A stretch of 64,000 bases of DNA from Actinomyces marseillensis (GTDB lineage Bacteria; Actinomycetota; Actinomycetes; Actinomycetales; Actinomycetaceae). The translations under genes were made by a program, and so were the position numbers. Shown one piece after another: positions 53,800-63,276 of the stretch. Positions within the stretch are counted from its first letter, which is position 1. Each line of letters starts with the position of its first letter. Below the pieces are notes generated by a model. It searched no databases and was not told the DNA's origin. It saw only the letters and a list, made by a program, of their open reading frames with translations. Location of the stretch: contig NZ_LT707420.1 of NCBI RefSeq assembly GCF_900155605.1, positions 1,234,842 to 1,298,841 of the forward strand, given 5' to 3'.

Positions 53800-53880
<81 letters not shown>

Positions 53881-53958
53881 AACGCTCCGAGTTTACCTTA
53901 TCGACGGTGTGGGGCACTCGTCGAAAGCGCTACGCGAGCATAGGGCGTCTCTCGCGAC

Positions 53959-53964
53959 TAAGCT
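53959..53964 (+). promoter_or_regulatory. -10 element of leaderless bcp
   Basis: TAAGCT is 7 bases before ATG 53972, and no ribosome site is present, fitting a leaderless transcript. Confidence 0.45.
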
Positions 53965-53971
53965 CGTCGCT

Positions 53972-54448
53972 ATGACTCAACTTCATGTAGGGGACAAGGC
54001 TCCCGATTTCACGCTCGAAACAACACAGGGCACACTGACTTTGCAGGAACTCTTAGATCGAGCTCGGGTCGGAGTCATCGTCTATTTCTATCCCAAAGCC
54101 TCGACACCTGGGTGCACGAAGGAAGCGTGTGATTTCAGGGATCACTTCAATTCCTTTAAGGCACAGGGGTACGAAGTTATCGGTGTCAGTGCGGATTCGA
54201 TGAAGGCTCTTGAAAACTTTGCACAGAAGCAGTCTTTGAACTTTCCTCTGGCCTCTGATCCGGACAAGACGATGCTTGCCGAGTGGGGAGCGTGGGGAGA
54301 AAAGAAGAACTACGGGAAGGTCTTCGTGGGCATTATCCGCTCAACGATCGTGCTCGACCCTAGCGGCGTTGTCACGCATGCCCTCTATAACGTCAAGGCA
54401 ACCGGCCATGTTGCTCGCTTGCGCAGAGACCTTGGTCTCGATGACTAA
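53972..54448 (+). CDS. bcp: Peroxiredoxin, Bcp type (thioredoxin-dependent thiol peroxidase)
   Basis: The 158-residue protein reduces hydroperoxides. The peroxidatic Cys is in STPGCTKEACDFRD, with a second Cys five residues later as in atypical two-Cys Bcp proteins. The N-terminus LHVGDKAPDFTLETTQG matches the family. ATG 53972 is preferred over upstream starts that add 21 unlike residues. Confidence 0.95.
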   Translation: MTQLHVGDKAPDFTLETTQGTLTLQELLDRARVGVIVYFYPKASTPGCTKEACDFRDHFNSFKAQGYEVIGVSADSMKALENFAQKQSLNFPLASDPDKTMLAEWGAWGEKKNYGKVFVGIIRSTIVLDPSGVVTHALYNVKATGHVARLRRDLGLDD

Positions 54449-54451
54449 GTA

Positions 54452-54491
54452 AAATTGGGCCAAACCACGAGGAAGCGGTTTGGCCCAATTT
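54452..54491. terminator. Terminator after bcp
   Basis: AAATTGGGCCAAACC pairs perfectly with its complement around a 10-base loop. TTTCTATTTG follows on the plus strand. It lies 3 bases after the bcp stop. Confidence 0.88.
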
Positions 54492-54594
54492 CTATTTGTG
54501 ATGAGGGATGAATGACTGCGGAGCGCGGTGCGCCGTTGAACCCCACTCCGCAGCCGGCTCTTGTAGATGAGCTGCGAAGGTGAGAGCGTCGCGG

Positions 54595-55149
54595 TCACAG
54601 TGATGTTGCTTGGATCTCCGGATCGAACAGCGGGACCGAGGAAGGGCGGCGTTCTTCGGCGGTTGCAAAGGATTCAGCAGCGCCAATAAGGGTGTGCAGG
54701 TCATGACCTTCGAGCATCCACTGTGCAGGGGTCGTCTGATCAAGGATCTCAAGAGGACGCTGGAACCACGAAGCAGCAGTGAGCTGGTGAACCCGACCAC
54801 GCAGGCGACCGAGAACATCCGACATATCGTCAATGACGGAGTGATTGGCCATGAGCTGCCACGTGGGGTAGTACCAGATTGTTGAAGGAGATTGGACTGC
54901 AAGAATGCGATTGGTTCGCACAGCCTTGTTGATTCCTTGACGCGAAATTCCAAGCCAAGCAACGATGTCGGACGTGGTGCACACAGGGCCGACGAGTTCG
55001 TGAAGGCCTGGACGGGGATCGGTCATTGAACGGACCAGATGGGTGGCCTGCTCGACGATATCGGGAGTAATGACGGTACGGCGACGAGCACTTAACTGTT
55101 GTTCAATCGATGCGAGCAGATCCTTCTCTGAAGAAGTGAGACGACGCAT
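54595..55149 (-). CDS. DNA-binding protein with possible Xre/MbcA/ParS antitoxin-like C-terminus
   Basis: The 184-residue protein has a helix-turn-helix or winged segment in the middle (TTSDIVAWLGISRQGINKAV, then ILAVQSPSTIWYYPTWQL). The C-terminal helical part (LTAASWFQRPLEILDQ, then LEGHDLHTLIGAAESFA) resembles the toxin-binding domain of MbcA/Xre-type antitoxins. No RES-type toxin lies next to it. The ATG at 55149 follows CGGAG; longer reading frames run back through a tRNA-Lys gene and are artefacts. The family call is tentative. Confidence 0.6.
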   Translation of the reverse strand: MRRLTSSEKDLLASIEQQLSARRRTVITPDIVEQATHLVRSMTDPRPGLHELVGPVCTTSDIVAWLGISRQGINKAVRTNRILAVQSPSTIWYYPTWQLMANHSVIDDMSDVLGRLRGRVHQLTAASWFQRPLEILDQTTPAQWMLEGHDLHTLIGAAESFATAEERRPSSVPLFDPEIQATSL

Positions 55150-55201
55150 GAGAGGCTCCGAGGGGGGTGAGTAGGGCTCAGATACACATGGAGGTACCCG
55201 G

Positions 55202-55225
55202 CCATTGGCGCCGCCTCGGCAATGG
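55202..55225 (-). terminator. Possible hairpin after the tRNA-Lys pair
   Basis: CCATTG and CAATGG with an inner GC-rich stem form a hairpin just 3' of the first-listed tRNA-Lys on the minus strand. There is no T-tract. Confidence 0.3.
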
Positions 55226-55226
55226 G

Positions 55227-55299
<73 letters not shown>

Positions 55300-55342
55300 T
55301 TCAGTTATGTGTTTACAGTAGCACACAAGTGAACGTACTGTG

Positions 55343-55415
<73 letters not shown>

Positions 55416-55500
55416 TTTGTCCTTAGGACAAGAAAGTAGATTACATACTCATGACGCCATGCGCAAATCATACTGAGGCCGAATCATGAGTACAAGGCTG

Positions 55501-55506
55501 TAGGCT
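55501..55506 (+). promoter_or_regulatory. -10 element of leaderless mntR
   Basis: TAGGCT is 6 bases before GTG 55513. The intervening AGGGGA is too close to serve as a ribosome site for that GTG and too far from ATG 55528. Confidence 0.4.
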
Positions 55507-55512
55507 AGGGGA

Positions 55513-56241
55513 GTGCAAGCAGTTGACATGGCGTCGGTCGATAGCCGAGTTTCCCGCGAAAATACGGTAACGCAGGACTACCTCAAAGCAATTTGGGGAG
55601 CTGAAGAAAACGGTGACGAAGGAATCACAATTCGTTCACTGGCCTCGCGCGTCGGAGTCGCAGTTTCGACTGCCTCGGAAAAAGTCAAAAGGCTTGCAGC
55701 CGAGGGGCTAGCCTTCCATGAACCCTATGGGAAAGTCACTTTGACCGAAGAAGGGCGCCGGCGAGCTCTAGAAGTCGTTCGCCGTCATCGTCTTCTTGAG
55801 ACGTATCTTCATGACGCGTTGGGTTTCGATTGGGACGAAGTTCATGAAGAAGCCGAAATCCTTGAGCACGCCGTCTCTGACCGCCTTCTGAATCGGATTG
55901 ATGAACATCTGGGATACCCAAAGCGCGACCCCCACGGCGATCCAATTCCTTCGGCGGATGGGCAGGTGCGTATTCTTTCGCTCGTGCCCTTGCGGGATGT
56001 CCCGCTCCACTTTCCCATGCAAATTGCTCGTTTTAGCGATAACGGTGCATCGGCTCTTCGCTCACTCGAATCTAAGGGCTTGGGGCTTGACGCCGTCGTG
56101 CTGGTCAGTGAACGAATGAGTGATCAAACGATGAAAGTGATCGTTCAAGCAGAAGAAAAAGAACGACTCCTTGAGCTTAACGCCCAAGAAGTCGCCCTTG
56201 TATTTGTGACGAATGTCGGGGGAGAGACAACGGTTTACTGA
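55513..56241 (+). CDS. mntR: Manganese-responsive DtxR-family repressor
   Basis: The 242-residue protein has the DtxR layout: winged helix (about 15-85), dimer and metal domain, and a C-terminal SH3-like domain from about 165. Aligning by eye to DtxR, His92, Glu96, His111, Glu118 and His119 are conserved. Met10 of DtxR is replaced by Asp22, and Cys102 by Glu115. Asp and Glu at these two places are the Bacillus MntR ligands and indicate Mn2+ rather than Fe2+. It likely represses mntH at 2042. GTG 55513 is taken as a leaderless start. Its 3' end overlaps the convergent HIT gene by 7 bases. Confidence 0.88.
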   Translation: MQAVDMASVDSRVSRENTVTQDYLKAIWGAEENGDEGITIRSLASRVGVAVSTASEKVKRLAAEGLAFHEPYGKVTLTEEGRRRALEVVRRHRLLETYLHDALGFDWDEVHEEAEILEHAVSDRLLNRIDEHLGYPKRDPHGDPIPSADGQVRILSLVPLRDVPLHFPMQIARFSDNGASALRSLESKGLGLDAVVLVSERMSDQTMKVIVQAEEKERLLELNAQEVALVFVTNVGGETTVY

Positions 56242-56675
56242 AGTGATGTCATCTGGGGCGGAACTTCCTCGCCGTAACCCAAAGCAACCACGGCCTCGCG
56301 AAGCTTCTCAATCGCAGCGTCGAGTTCTTCTGAGCTTGCTGGGGCAGCGTTGCTTAAAAGGACGTCGCTCTCGGTGCGCAGAGGAATGACGTGCAGGTGG
56401 GTATGAGGAACTTCGAAACCGGCGATGACAAGACCGGATCGCTCGACACCAAAGGCGTGCTCTTGTGCTCGACCAATAATCTGTGCAACTTCCATCAAGT
56501 GGGTGCACACCTGCGCATCTAATTGCGTCCATGAAGGAACGGGATCGCGCGGAACGACAAGGACATGCCCTGGACTGGTCGGCTCGATGGTCGCGAACGC
56601 AACGCAGGAATCGTCGGCCCAGACGAAACGCCCAGAGAACTCACCTGAAATAATTTTTTCAAAAACGGTACTCAT
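56235..56675 (-). CDS. HIT-family nucleotide hydrolase/transferase
   Basis: This 146-residue protein has the N-terminal FEKIISGEFSGRFVW segment and the catalytic triad HTHLHVIPL near residue 97. HIT proteins hydrolyse adenosine phosphoramidates or related dinucleotides; the substrate is unknown. GACAAT lies 6 bases upstream of ATG 56675 and there is no clear ribosome site, so it may be leaderless. It overlaps the 3' end of mntR by 7 bases. Confidence 0.92.
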   Translation of the reverse strand: MSTVFEKIISGEFSGRFVWADDSCVAFATIEPTSPGHVLVVPRDPVPSWTQLDAQVCTHLMEVAQIIGRAQEHAFGVERSGLVIAGFEVPHTHLHVIPLRTESDVLLSNAAPASSEELDAAIEKLREAVVALGYGEEVPPQMTSLQ

Positions 56676-56769
56676 GTCTCTATTGTCGAACGCCGCAAGG
56701 GTTTTGCCTAGTGGGAATAAACAGGCAAATTTGCGCCAATGCACTACCCTAGATACGGCATAGAACAAG

Positions 56770-56792
56770 CCTGAAGACACTGTGTTTTCAGG
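56770..56792 (+). promoter_or_regulatory. Short hairpin in the leuS leader
   Basis: CCTGAA and TTCAGG flank an inner ACAC/GTGT pair just before the leuS ribosome site. TAGATA at 56750-56755 is a possible -10. The function of the hairpin is unknown; it is too small for a T-box. Confidence 0.3.
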
Positions 56793-56808
56793 GTAGATGG
56801 AGGCAAGG

Positions 56809-59745
56809 ATGAGCGAGATCTCAACAGGGGAGCCCGATTTCCGTTACACGGCGCAATTGGCCGGAGAGATCGAAAACAAGTGGCAGGACCTATGGGACGA
56901 ACGTGGGACCTTCTACGCGGATAACCCCGAGGGAGATCTTGCAGGTGATCTTGCCAAGCGTCAGCCTTTCTTCCTCCTCGATATGTTCCCCTATCCCTCA
57001 GGTAAGGGCCTGCATGTTGGCCACCCGCTGGGATACATCGCAACTGACACCGTTGCGCGTTTCCATCGCATGCAAGGCGAGAACGTTCTGTACACCATGG
57101 GCTACGACGCTTTCGGCCTTCCTGCAGAACAGTACGCCGTCCAGACCGGCCAACACCCGCGCGTGACAACCGAAGAGAACATAGCGAATATGCGTCGCCA
57201 GCTGCGCCGTCTGGGGCTCTCGCACGACCGCCGTCGTTCCTTCGCAACGACCGACGTCGACTACGTGCACTGGACCCAGTGGATTTTCCTTCAAGTGTTC
57301 AATTCATGGTTTGATCCGCAGGCACCGCGCCGCGATGGACGAGGCCTGGGGGCCGCGCGTCCGATCAGCGAATTGATTGCGCAGTTTGCTTCTGGAGCGC
57401 GTGAGCTTCCCTCCGAGATCGCGCAGGGACGTACGTGGGATCAATTGAATTCGCGTGAACGCGCGCAGATCATCGATTCCTACCGCCTCGCCTATATCTC
57501 CGAGGCGCCTGTGAACTGGTGCCCGGGATTGGGAACCGTTCTGGCCAACGAAGAAGTGACGGCGGATGGCCGTTCCGAGCGCGGTAACTACCCGGTTTTC
57601 AAGCGCAGCCTGCGTCAGTGGATGATGCGCATTACTGCCTACGGTGATCGCCTCGCTGAAGACCTCGACACCATTAACTGGCCGGAGAAGGTGCGCACCA
57701 TGCAGCGCAACTGGATCGGCCGCTCCAACGGTGCGGAAGTTGACTTCATTGCGGTCGGCGAAGGCGTGAGTGATCGTGGGTTCACGGTCTACACGACTCG
57801 TCCCGACACTCTCTTTGGCGCAACCTTCGTCGTCTGGTCGCCCGAGCACCCCCTCCTCGGTGGTACCACCCCGGGATCGGCCTCGGACCAGGCATCGCTG
57901 GATATTCCCGCGAGCTGGCCAGAGGGGACCCGCGAGGCGTGGAGTGCCGGCTATGCGACGCCTGCCGAGGCCGTGGCGGCTTACCGAGCACAAGCCGCTG
58001 CAAAGACTCCTGAGCAGCGCGCAGAAGACGCGGGGGAGAAGACGGGTGTCTTCACTGGCCTGTGGGCAATTAACCCTGTCAATGGCCGCCGGATTCCTGT
58101 GTTCATTGCTGACTATGTCCTCATGGATTACGGCACCGGTGCGATCATGGCAGTTCCCGCACACGATGATCGTGACTGGGAATTTGCTCAGCGTTTCGAT
58201 CTGGATATCATCCGCACCATTGGTGACGCGCAGGATCCGACCGCTCACGACCTGAGCCAGGGGGCCTACACCGGCGATGGCGTTGCGGTTGACTCTGCAA
58301 ACGATGAAATTAGCCTCAATGGTCTGGATAAGGACGCGGCAAAGGCAGCGATGACCCAATGGCTCGAAGAAAAGGGCCTGGGGCGTGCGGCTGTTACCTA
58401 CCGTCTGCGCGACTGGCTCTTCAGCCGTCAGCGTTACTGGGGAGAGCCTTTCCCGATCGTGTGGGACGAAGAAGGAGTGGCTCACGCACTCCCCGAAAAC
58501 ATGCTCCCCGTTGAGCTTCCTGAGATTAGCGACTATTCGCCTCGCACCTTCGATCCCGATGACGCCGATACGGAACCAGAAGCGCCGCTGGGACGCGCAC
58601 AGGAATGGGTGAACGTCACCCTCGACCTGGGGGATGGCCCGAAGAAGTACCGCCGTGAAACCAACACCATGCCTCAGTGGGCCGGTTCGTGCTGGTACGA
58701 GATGCGTTACACCGACCCGACGAACTCTGCTGCTTTTGCCTCGCAAGATAACCTGTCCTACTGGATGGGACCGCGTGAGGGCAAGATCAGTGGTGGCACC
58801 GACCTGTACATCGGTGGTGTTGAGCACGCAGTTCTCCACTTGCTCTATGCACGCTTCTGGCAGAAGGTCCTCTTTGACCTGGGATTCGTGCCTGACGCTG
58901 AGCCTTACCACACCCTGTTCAATCAGGGCTACGTCCAGGCCTACGCCTATACGGATGCTCGCGGGCAGTACGTTCCCGCAGACGAAGTTGAAGGCGACGA
59001 ATCCACGGGATTCACCTGGAAGGGTGAACCCGTTAACCGTGAATACGGAAAGATGGGTAAGTCGCTGAAGAACATCGTCACACCTGATGAAATGTACGAC
59101 GCCTACGGCGCCGACGTTTTCCGTGTGTATGAGATGAGCATGGGGCCGCTGGACGTCTCACGTCCGTGGGAAACCCGTGCAGTTGTTGGTTCGCAGCGTT
59201 TCCTGCAGCGTTTGTGGCGAAATGTCTTGGACGAAGCAACCGGTGAGGTGACCGTCAGCGATGAGCCAATGGATGCGAAGACCGCGCGCCTCTTGGCACG
59301 CACCATTGCTGAAGTGACCGTTGAGTACGAGAACCTGCGCATCAACACCGCGATCGCAAAGCTCATCGTTCTCAACAACCACCTGACCTCTTTCGACCGT
59401 GTGCCGCGGGTTGCAGTTGAGGCGTTGATTTTGATGCTCTCGCCGGTTGCTCCACACATCTGTGAGGAACTGTGGTCGAAGCTTGGACATGCAGATTCTC
59501 TTGCTCGCGTTCCCTTCCCGGTTGTGGAAGATGAATCGTTGCTCGAAGACGATACCGTCACGGCGATTGTGCAGGCCAATGGGAAACTGCGTGCAAAGAT
59601 CGAGGTACCGGTCTCGATTTCTGAAGAGGATCTTCGTGCGCTTGCTCTTGAACAAGGTCCGATTGTCAAGCTCCTTGAAGGCCGCGAGCCTCTCAGGGTG
59701 ATTGTGCGCGCCCCGCAATTGGTCAACATCGTTCTTCCGAAGTAA
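56809..59745 (+). CDS. leuS: Leucyl-tRNA synthetase
   Basis: The 978-residue class I synthetase has [16 protein letters not shown] (HIGH motif) and KMGKSLKN (KMSKS equivalent), with a large CP1 editing domain between them that contains [12 protein letters not shown] and [10 protein letters not shown]. An insertion around residues 175-220 and the length above E. coli (860) are typical of actinobacterial LeuRS. ATG 56809 follows GGAGG; ATG 56797 lies before that site. The Nei gene follows after 2 bases. Confidence 0.97.
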   Translation: MSEISTGEPDFRYTAQLAGEIENKWQDLWDERGTFYADNPEGDLAGDLAKRQPFFLLDMFPYPSGKGLHVGHPLGYIATDTVARFHRMQGENVLYTMGYDAFGLPAEQYAVQTGQHPRVTTEENIANMRRQLRRLGLSHDRRRSFATTDVDYVHWTQWIFLQVFNSWFDPQAPRRDGRGLGAARPISELIAQFASGARELPSEIAQGRTWDQLNSRERAQIIDSYRLAYISEAPVNWCPGLGTVLANEEVTADGRSERGNYPVFKRSLRQWMMRITAYGDRLAEDLDTINWPEKVRTMQRNWIGRSNGAEVDFIAVGEGVSDRGFTVYTTRPDTLFGATFVVWSPEHPLLGGTTPGSASDQASLDIPASWPEGTREAWSAGYATPAEAVAAYRAQAAAKTPEQRAEDAGEKTGVFTGLWAINPVNGRRIPVFIADYVLMDYGTGAIMAVPAHDDRDWEFAQRFDLDIIRTIGDAQDPTAHDLSQGAYTGDGVAVDSANDEISLNGLDKDAAKAAMTQWLEEKGLGRAAVTYRLRDWLFSRQRYWGEPFPIVWDEEGVAHALPENMLPVELPEISDYSPRTFDPDDADTEPEAPLGRAQEWVNVTLDLGDGPKKYRRETNTMPQWAGSCWYEMRYTDPTNSAAFASQDNLSYWMGPREGKISGGTDLYIGGVEHAVLHLLYARFWQKVLFDLGFVPDAEPYHTLFNQGYVQAYAYTDARGQYVPADEVEGDESTGFTWKGEPVNREYGKMGKSLKNIVTPDEMYDAYGADVFRVYEMSMGPLDVSRPWETRAVVGSQRFLQRLWRNVLDEATGEVTVSDEPMDAKTARLLARTIAEVTVEYENLRINTAIAKLIVLNNHLTSFDRVPRVAVEALILMLSPVAPHICEELWSKLGHADSLARVPFPVVEDESLLEDDTVTAIVQANGKLRAKIEVPVSISEEDLRALALEQGPIVKLLEGREPLRVIVRAPQLVNIVLPK

Positions 59746-59747
59746 CC

Positions 59748-60878
59748 ATGCCTGAAGGAGATGCGATCCACCGGATCGCTCACACTTTTTCATCCCTGTT
59801 CGAAGGCACGCAGGTGCAGGCGTCCTCCCCACAGGGGAGGTTCGCCTCGTCTGCGCAGCTCATTGACGGCCACGTTGTGGTTGCGGTGCGAGCAGTCGGC
59901 AAGCACATGTTCGTCGCATTCGCTGCTCCTGGCCTCGCCACTTCCGTGATTGAGCAGGCGAGAGAAGCTGAAGCTGAATACGCCGCTCATTTGAACAGTG
60001 CCGAGGCCGTGGCCGCTCTTCCTTTTACCGGTAGTTCGCCGGTATGGGGAGGCAGCACCTTCCCCTGTGAAGAGTCCCTTCAGTGGCTTCACATCCACTT
60101 GGGCTTGTACGGTTCGTGGCGTTTTGACGCCGATGAACGAACGCAGGATGTTCCGGCTTCAATTGGTGCTCCCCGGACAAATTGGGTCGCAACGAAGGGG
60201 CACCGCCATGCTGCCCTCAAGTGGGCAAGTTACTCGGAAGATAGCCTATATATCGAGGATAACCTTGCTACCGGCGAGGCCCAGGGCTCAGCAGGGCAGT
60301 GGCAAGCTCCTGAACCTGTGGGGCAGGTTCGCCTGCGTATCCTCTCCGAAGTTGCCGTTGCAGATGTGACAGGACCTAATCGCTGCGAGCTCATTTCCGA
60401 CGAGCAGCGTCTGATCGCTGAATCAAAACTCGGTTGTGATCCTTTGCAACCTGGAGCATCGAAGGATCCCGCAATGCGTGAACGTTTCATCGAGCTGGTT
60501 CGCGCGCGTAAACGCCCTGTTGGTGAGTTGATTATGGATCAGTCCATTGCAGCAGGGGTAGGGAATATCTATCGCGCAGAGGCTCTATTCCTTGCTGGGA
60601 TTTCGCCGATGCGAGCAGGCAATCGACTCTCTGAGGCTCGCGTTGGCCGACTGTGGGACGTTATCTGCGAACTGATGACTCGCGGATTGGAAATCGGACG
60701 GATCGATACAATTCGCCCTGAAGACCAACCCGAGCCGATTCCCGAAGGGGACGAAGAACTCGGACGTTGGTACATCTACCATCGCAGCGGTCGTCCCTGT
60801 ATTAAATGCGGAACCACGATTAGTGAGAAGCTCATGCAAAACCGCAGGCTATTCTGGTGCTCGAATTGCCAGAACTAG
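59748..60878 (+). CDS. nei: Fpg/Nei-family DNA glycosylase (endonuclease VIII-like)
   Basis: The 376-residue protein starts MPEGDAIHRIA, the Nei form, with catalytic Pro2 and Glu3. The H2TH region contains MDQSIAAGVGNIYRAEALFLAGISP, and the C-terminal zinc finger has CIKCG and CSNCQ. It repairs oxidised bases by base excision. At 376 residues it is about 100 longer than usual Nei; extra sequence lies at about 70-95 and 120-175. It begins 2 bases after leuS and is probably co-transcribed. Confidence 0.93.
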   Translation: MPEGDAIHRIAHTFSSLFEGTQVQASSPQGRFASSAQLIDGHVVVAVRAVGKHMFVAFAAPGLATSVIEQAREAEAEYAAHLNSAEAVAALPFTGSSPVWGGSTFPCEESLQWLHIHLGLYGSWRFDADERTQDVPASIGAPRTNWVATKGHRHAALKWASYSEDSLYIEDNLATGEAQGSAGQWQAPEPVGQVRLRILSEVAVADVTGPNRCELISDEQRLIAESKLGCDPLQPGASKDPAMRERFIELVRARKRPVGELIMDQSIAAGVGNIYRAEALFLAGISPMRAGNRLSEARVGRLWDVICELMTRGLEIGRIDTIRPEDQPEPIPEGDEELGRWYIYHRSGRPCIKCGTTISEKLMQNRRLFWCSNCQN

Positions 60879-60902
60879 ACCAAAATCGTCGGTGAAGCTG
60901 GC

Positions 60903-61403
60903 CTATGCCTGTGCGTAGTTGTCGCTTTCCTGGAAGATGTCGTACACGTGTGGTAGATGGGCGTTTGCCTCATCGATGCGGACGATCAGAGATGAGGCTC
61001 CCCAGTCTTGGCATCGGCGTGCACATTCTGCGACCAAAGCCGTTGCGATACCACGTCGGCGGAAGTGCGGGTGGACCATTAAGTCGATGACCTGTGGAAG
61101 ACCGCTGGGTTCTTCGACAGGGGGATCAACAACAACGATGATCGCTGCGACGAGGTCTCCATCGACCCATGCGCCTAGGAAAGAACCTTCCAAAGGTGTG
61201 CCGAAAACCCCTTCAAAGCATAGGCGCATTTCATCCGTTGCTTCCGCCTGTGCTTCGAGAGTTGGGCGTTCGCCGTAGGCTGCGAGCGAGAGCTGTGCAA
61301 GCTCGGGGATATCGAATCGTGTGAGCACACCGATTTCACACTCTGCTGCACCGTGAAGGCGCGTCAGTGCGTCAATCTGTGCTTGTAGAGAATGTTTATC
61401 CAT
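60903..61403 (-). CDS. GNAT-family N-acetyltransferase
   Basis: The 166-residue protein has the acetyl-CoA binding motif VIDLMVHPHFRRRGIATALVAECARR (the R-x-x-G-x-G/A type) and the strand SSLIVRIDEANAHL after it. The substrate is unknown. ATG 61403 has TATTCT 6 bases upstream and no ribosome site, suggesting a leaderless transcript. Confidence 0.88.
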   Translation of the reverse strand: MDKHSLQAQIDALTRLHGAAECEIGVLTRFDIPELAQLSLAAYGERPTLEAQAEATDEMRLCFEGVFGTPLEGSFLGAWVDGDLVAAIIVVVDPPVEEPSGLPQVIDLMVHPHFRRRGIATALVAECARRCQDWGASSLIVRIDEANAHLPHVYDIFQESDNYAQA

Positions 61404-61409
61404 AAGGAC

Positions 61410-61415
61410 AGAATA
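61410..61415 (-). promoter_or_regulatory. -10 element of the leaderless GNAT gene
   Basis: TATTCT on the minus strand is 6 bases before ATG 61403. Confidence 0.45.
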
Positions 61416-61512
61416 TGTGATCTGTTGCACGCGCGAGGTTCAATGGGAAGTTGTGCGCCTAAGGAATCCAAAAGTTGGGAATATGTTCGAGGGCTTGACA
61501 AAACCTGGGGTG

Positions 61513-62130
61513 CTAGATGTACCAGGTTGGGTCTTCTTCCCAGCAGTTCGGATCGATGATGAGATCGCAGTCTTCTTCCACCATACGAGTCTCGGGTTTT
61601 TGGCGTAATTGTGCCGGAACGCCAATTGCAACAGCATCCTCGGGTACATCTTTAGTGACAACCGCGTTTGCGCCGACCTTCGCTCCGTCACCGATGGTGA
61701 TTGGTCCTAGAACCTTCGCTCCCGCGCCGATCATCACGTGATTTCCGACGGTAGGATGACGTTTACCTTGAGTCATTGCAACGCCGCCGAGGGTAACACC
61801 GTGGAAAATAACGACGTCTTCACCCACCTCAGCGGTTTGGCCGATCACAACTCCTGTCGCATGATCAATAAACACGCGGCGACCGATCTTCGCCTCGGGA
61901 TGGATATCGACCCCAGTTGCCATGCGCGCAAGGGAAGAAAGAACGCGCGCAGGAGTGCGCAGATGACGGTGCGCCCACATGGCATGAGTGACGCGGTGCG
62001 TCCACAGTGCGTGAACCCCGGGATAGGCGAGTGCGACTTCAAGGGTGGAACGTGCTGCCGGGTCACGGCGTTTTGCCGTGCGGAGATCTTCTGCAAGAAG
62101 TTCGATTACCTTGCGGGGAGACGAGGCCAT
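61513..62130 (-). CDS. cysE: Serine O-acetyltransferase
   Basis: The 205-residue hexapeptide-repeat enzyme makes O-acetylserine for cysteine synthesis. It has the helical N-terminus with RRDPAARSTLEVALAYPGVHALW, then GVDIHPEAKIGRRVFIDHATGVVIGQTAEVG and FHGVTLGG in the beta-helix. It is of the short bacterial type without the long N-terminal domain of E. coli CysE. AGGAAAG precedes the ATG. cysK lies upstream on the same strand but is separated by a terminator-like hairpin. Confidence 0.95.
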   Translation of the reverse strand: MASSPRKVIELLAEDLRTAKRRDPAARSTLEVALAYPGVHALWTHRVTHAMWAHRHLRTPARVLSSLARMATGVDIHPEAKIGRRVFIDHATGVVIGQTAEVGEDVVIFHGVTLGGVAMTQGKRHPTVGNHVMIGAGAKVLGPITIGDGAKVGANAVVTKDVPEDAVAIGVPAQLRQKPETRMVEEDCDLIIDPNCWEEDPTWYI

Positions 62131-62242
62131 GGTCAGTCTTTCCTAAATCACGATCTACACGTGCTGTGCGGTTTCCAGCCTAGCGAGCAGTCTGGAGAAT
62201 TGGGCTGACAAAGTCAGTAACTATGCCATCAGCGCAGAAAAT

Positions 62243-62274
62243 CGGGTGGTGGGAGAACATGCTCCCAGCACCCG
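62243..62274 (-). terminator. Terminator after cysK
   Basis: CGGGTG and TGGGAG pair with their complements around one G-G mismatch and a 6-base loop. On the minus strand ATTTTCTG follows. It starts 9 bases after the cysK stop. Confidence 0.75.
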
Positions 62275-62283
62275 TGCGTGACT

Positions 62284-63216
62284 TCAGTCGCGCAGATTTT
62301 CAAAGAGAACGGTAGAAAGGTAACGCTCACCGGTATCCGGAAGGATCACGACAATGCGCTTTCCTTCGTTTTCGGGACGCTTTGCTACCTGAATTGCTGC
62401 GGCGAGAGCGGCGCCGGAGGAAATACCGACGAGGAGTCCTTCTTCTGCTGCTGCTCGGCGAGAAGTCTCAAGCGCTAGGGGAGTCTCAATATCAATGACC
62501 TCATCGACCACGCTGGGATCGTAGGTCTTCGCTACGAAGTTGGGTCCAAGCCCCTGGATTCCATGGGGAGCAGCCTGACCGCCTGTCAGAAGAGGAGACT
62601 CAGCGGGCTGAACAGCAATCACCTTCACTCCCGGCTTAAGTTCCTTGAGCACCGAACCCACGCCAGAAACAGTGCCGCCTGTGCCGACACCGGCAATAAA
62701 AATGTCGACGTTCTCGTCAGTATCGCGAAGGATTTCTTCCGCTGTCGTGCGACGGTGAACAGCGGGATTGGCGGGGTTAGTGAATTGCGATGCGATGATC
62801 GAACCGGGACGAGAGTCTCGGATCCGTTCGGCTTCCTCAACGGCCGCATTCACACCGCCCTTGGGGTCGGTCAGGACCAGTTCAGCTCCGAAAGCACGAA
62901 TAAGGATGCGACGCTCAACGCTCATCGAGGACGGCATGACGATGACAACCTTGTAACCACGCGCCGCACCGACCATCGAGAGTGCAACACCCGTATTACC
63001 GGAAGTCGCCTCGATAATGGTGCCTCCGGGCTTAAGTTCCCCGGATGCCTCTGCAGCATCAACGATGGAACGAGCAATACGATCCTTGACGGAAGAAGCT
63101 GGGTTGAAAGCCTCGACTTTTGCGACGATTTCCGCGCCACCCACATTCAGGCGGTTAATTCGAACCAGGGGAGTGCCACCGATGAGATCGGTGACATCTG
63201 TTGCGATGTTGGTCAT
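62284..63216 (-). CDS. cysK: Cysteine synthase A (O-acetylserine sulfhydrylase)
   Basis: The 310-residue PLP enzyme combines O-acetylserine and sulfide to give cysteine. The PLP-lysine is in NPASSVKDRIA, with the TSGNTG loop, GTGGTVSGVG phosphate site and the closing ILPDTGERYLST typical of CysK. ATG 63216 follows AGGAGA; the longer frame to 63249 lacks a site. With cysE it makes a short cysteine locus. The MntR, IscS-like and MnmA proteins nearby use its product only indirectly. Confidence 0.96.
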   Translation of the reverse strand: MTNIATDVTDLIGGTPLVRINRLNVGGAEIVAKVEAFNPASSVKDRIARSIVDAAEASGELKPGGTIIEATSGNTGVALSMVGAARGYKVVIVMPSSMSVERRILIRAFGAELVLTDPKGGVNAAVEEAERIRDSRPGSIIASQFTNPANPAVHRRTTAEEILRDTDENVDIFIAGVGTGGTVSGVGSVLKELKPGVKVIAVQPAESPLLTGGQAAPHGIQGLGPNFVAKTYDPSVVDEVIDIETPLALETSRRAAAEEGLLVGISSGAALAAAIQVAKRPENEGKRIVVILPDTGERYLSTVLFENLRD

Positions 63217-63276
63217 GATGTCTCCTAGATGTCGCTTCGTGCCATGCACGTAACTGCAACTCTATGGGGAGCCAGA

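Noticed and set aside
56756-56808. T-box riboswitch before leuS
   Set aside because: The leader is too short, the hairpin is small and there is no T-box sequence or antiterminator.
57304-58911. 535-codon open frame opposite leuS
   Set aside because: It lies wholly on the antisense strand of a clear leuS gene and has no recognisable motif or ribosome site; it is a shadow of codon bias.
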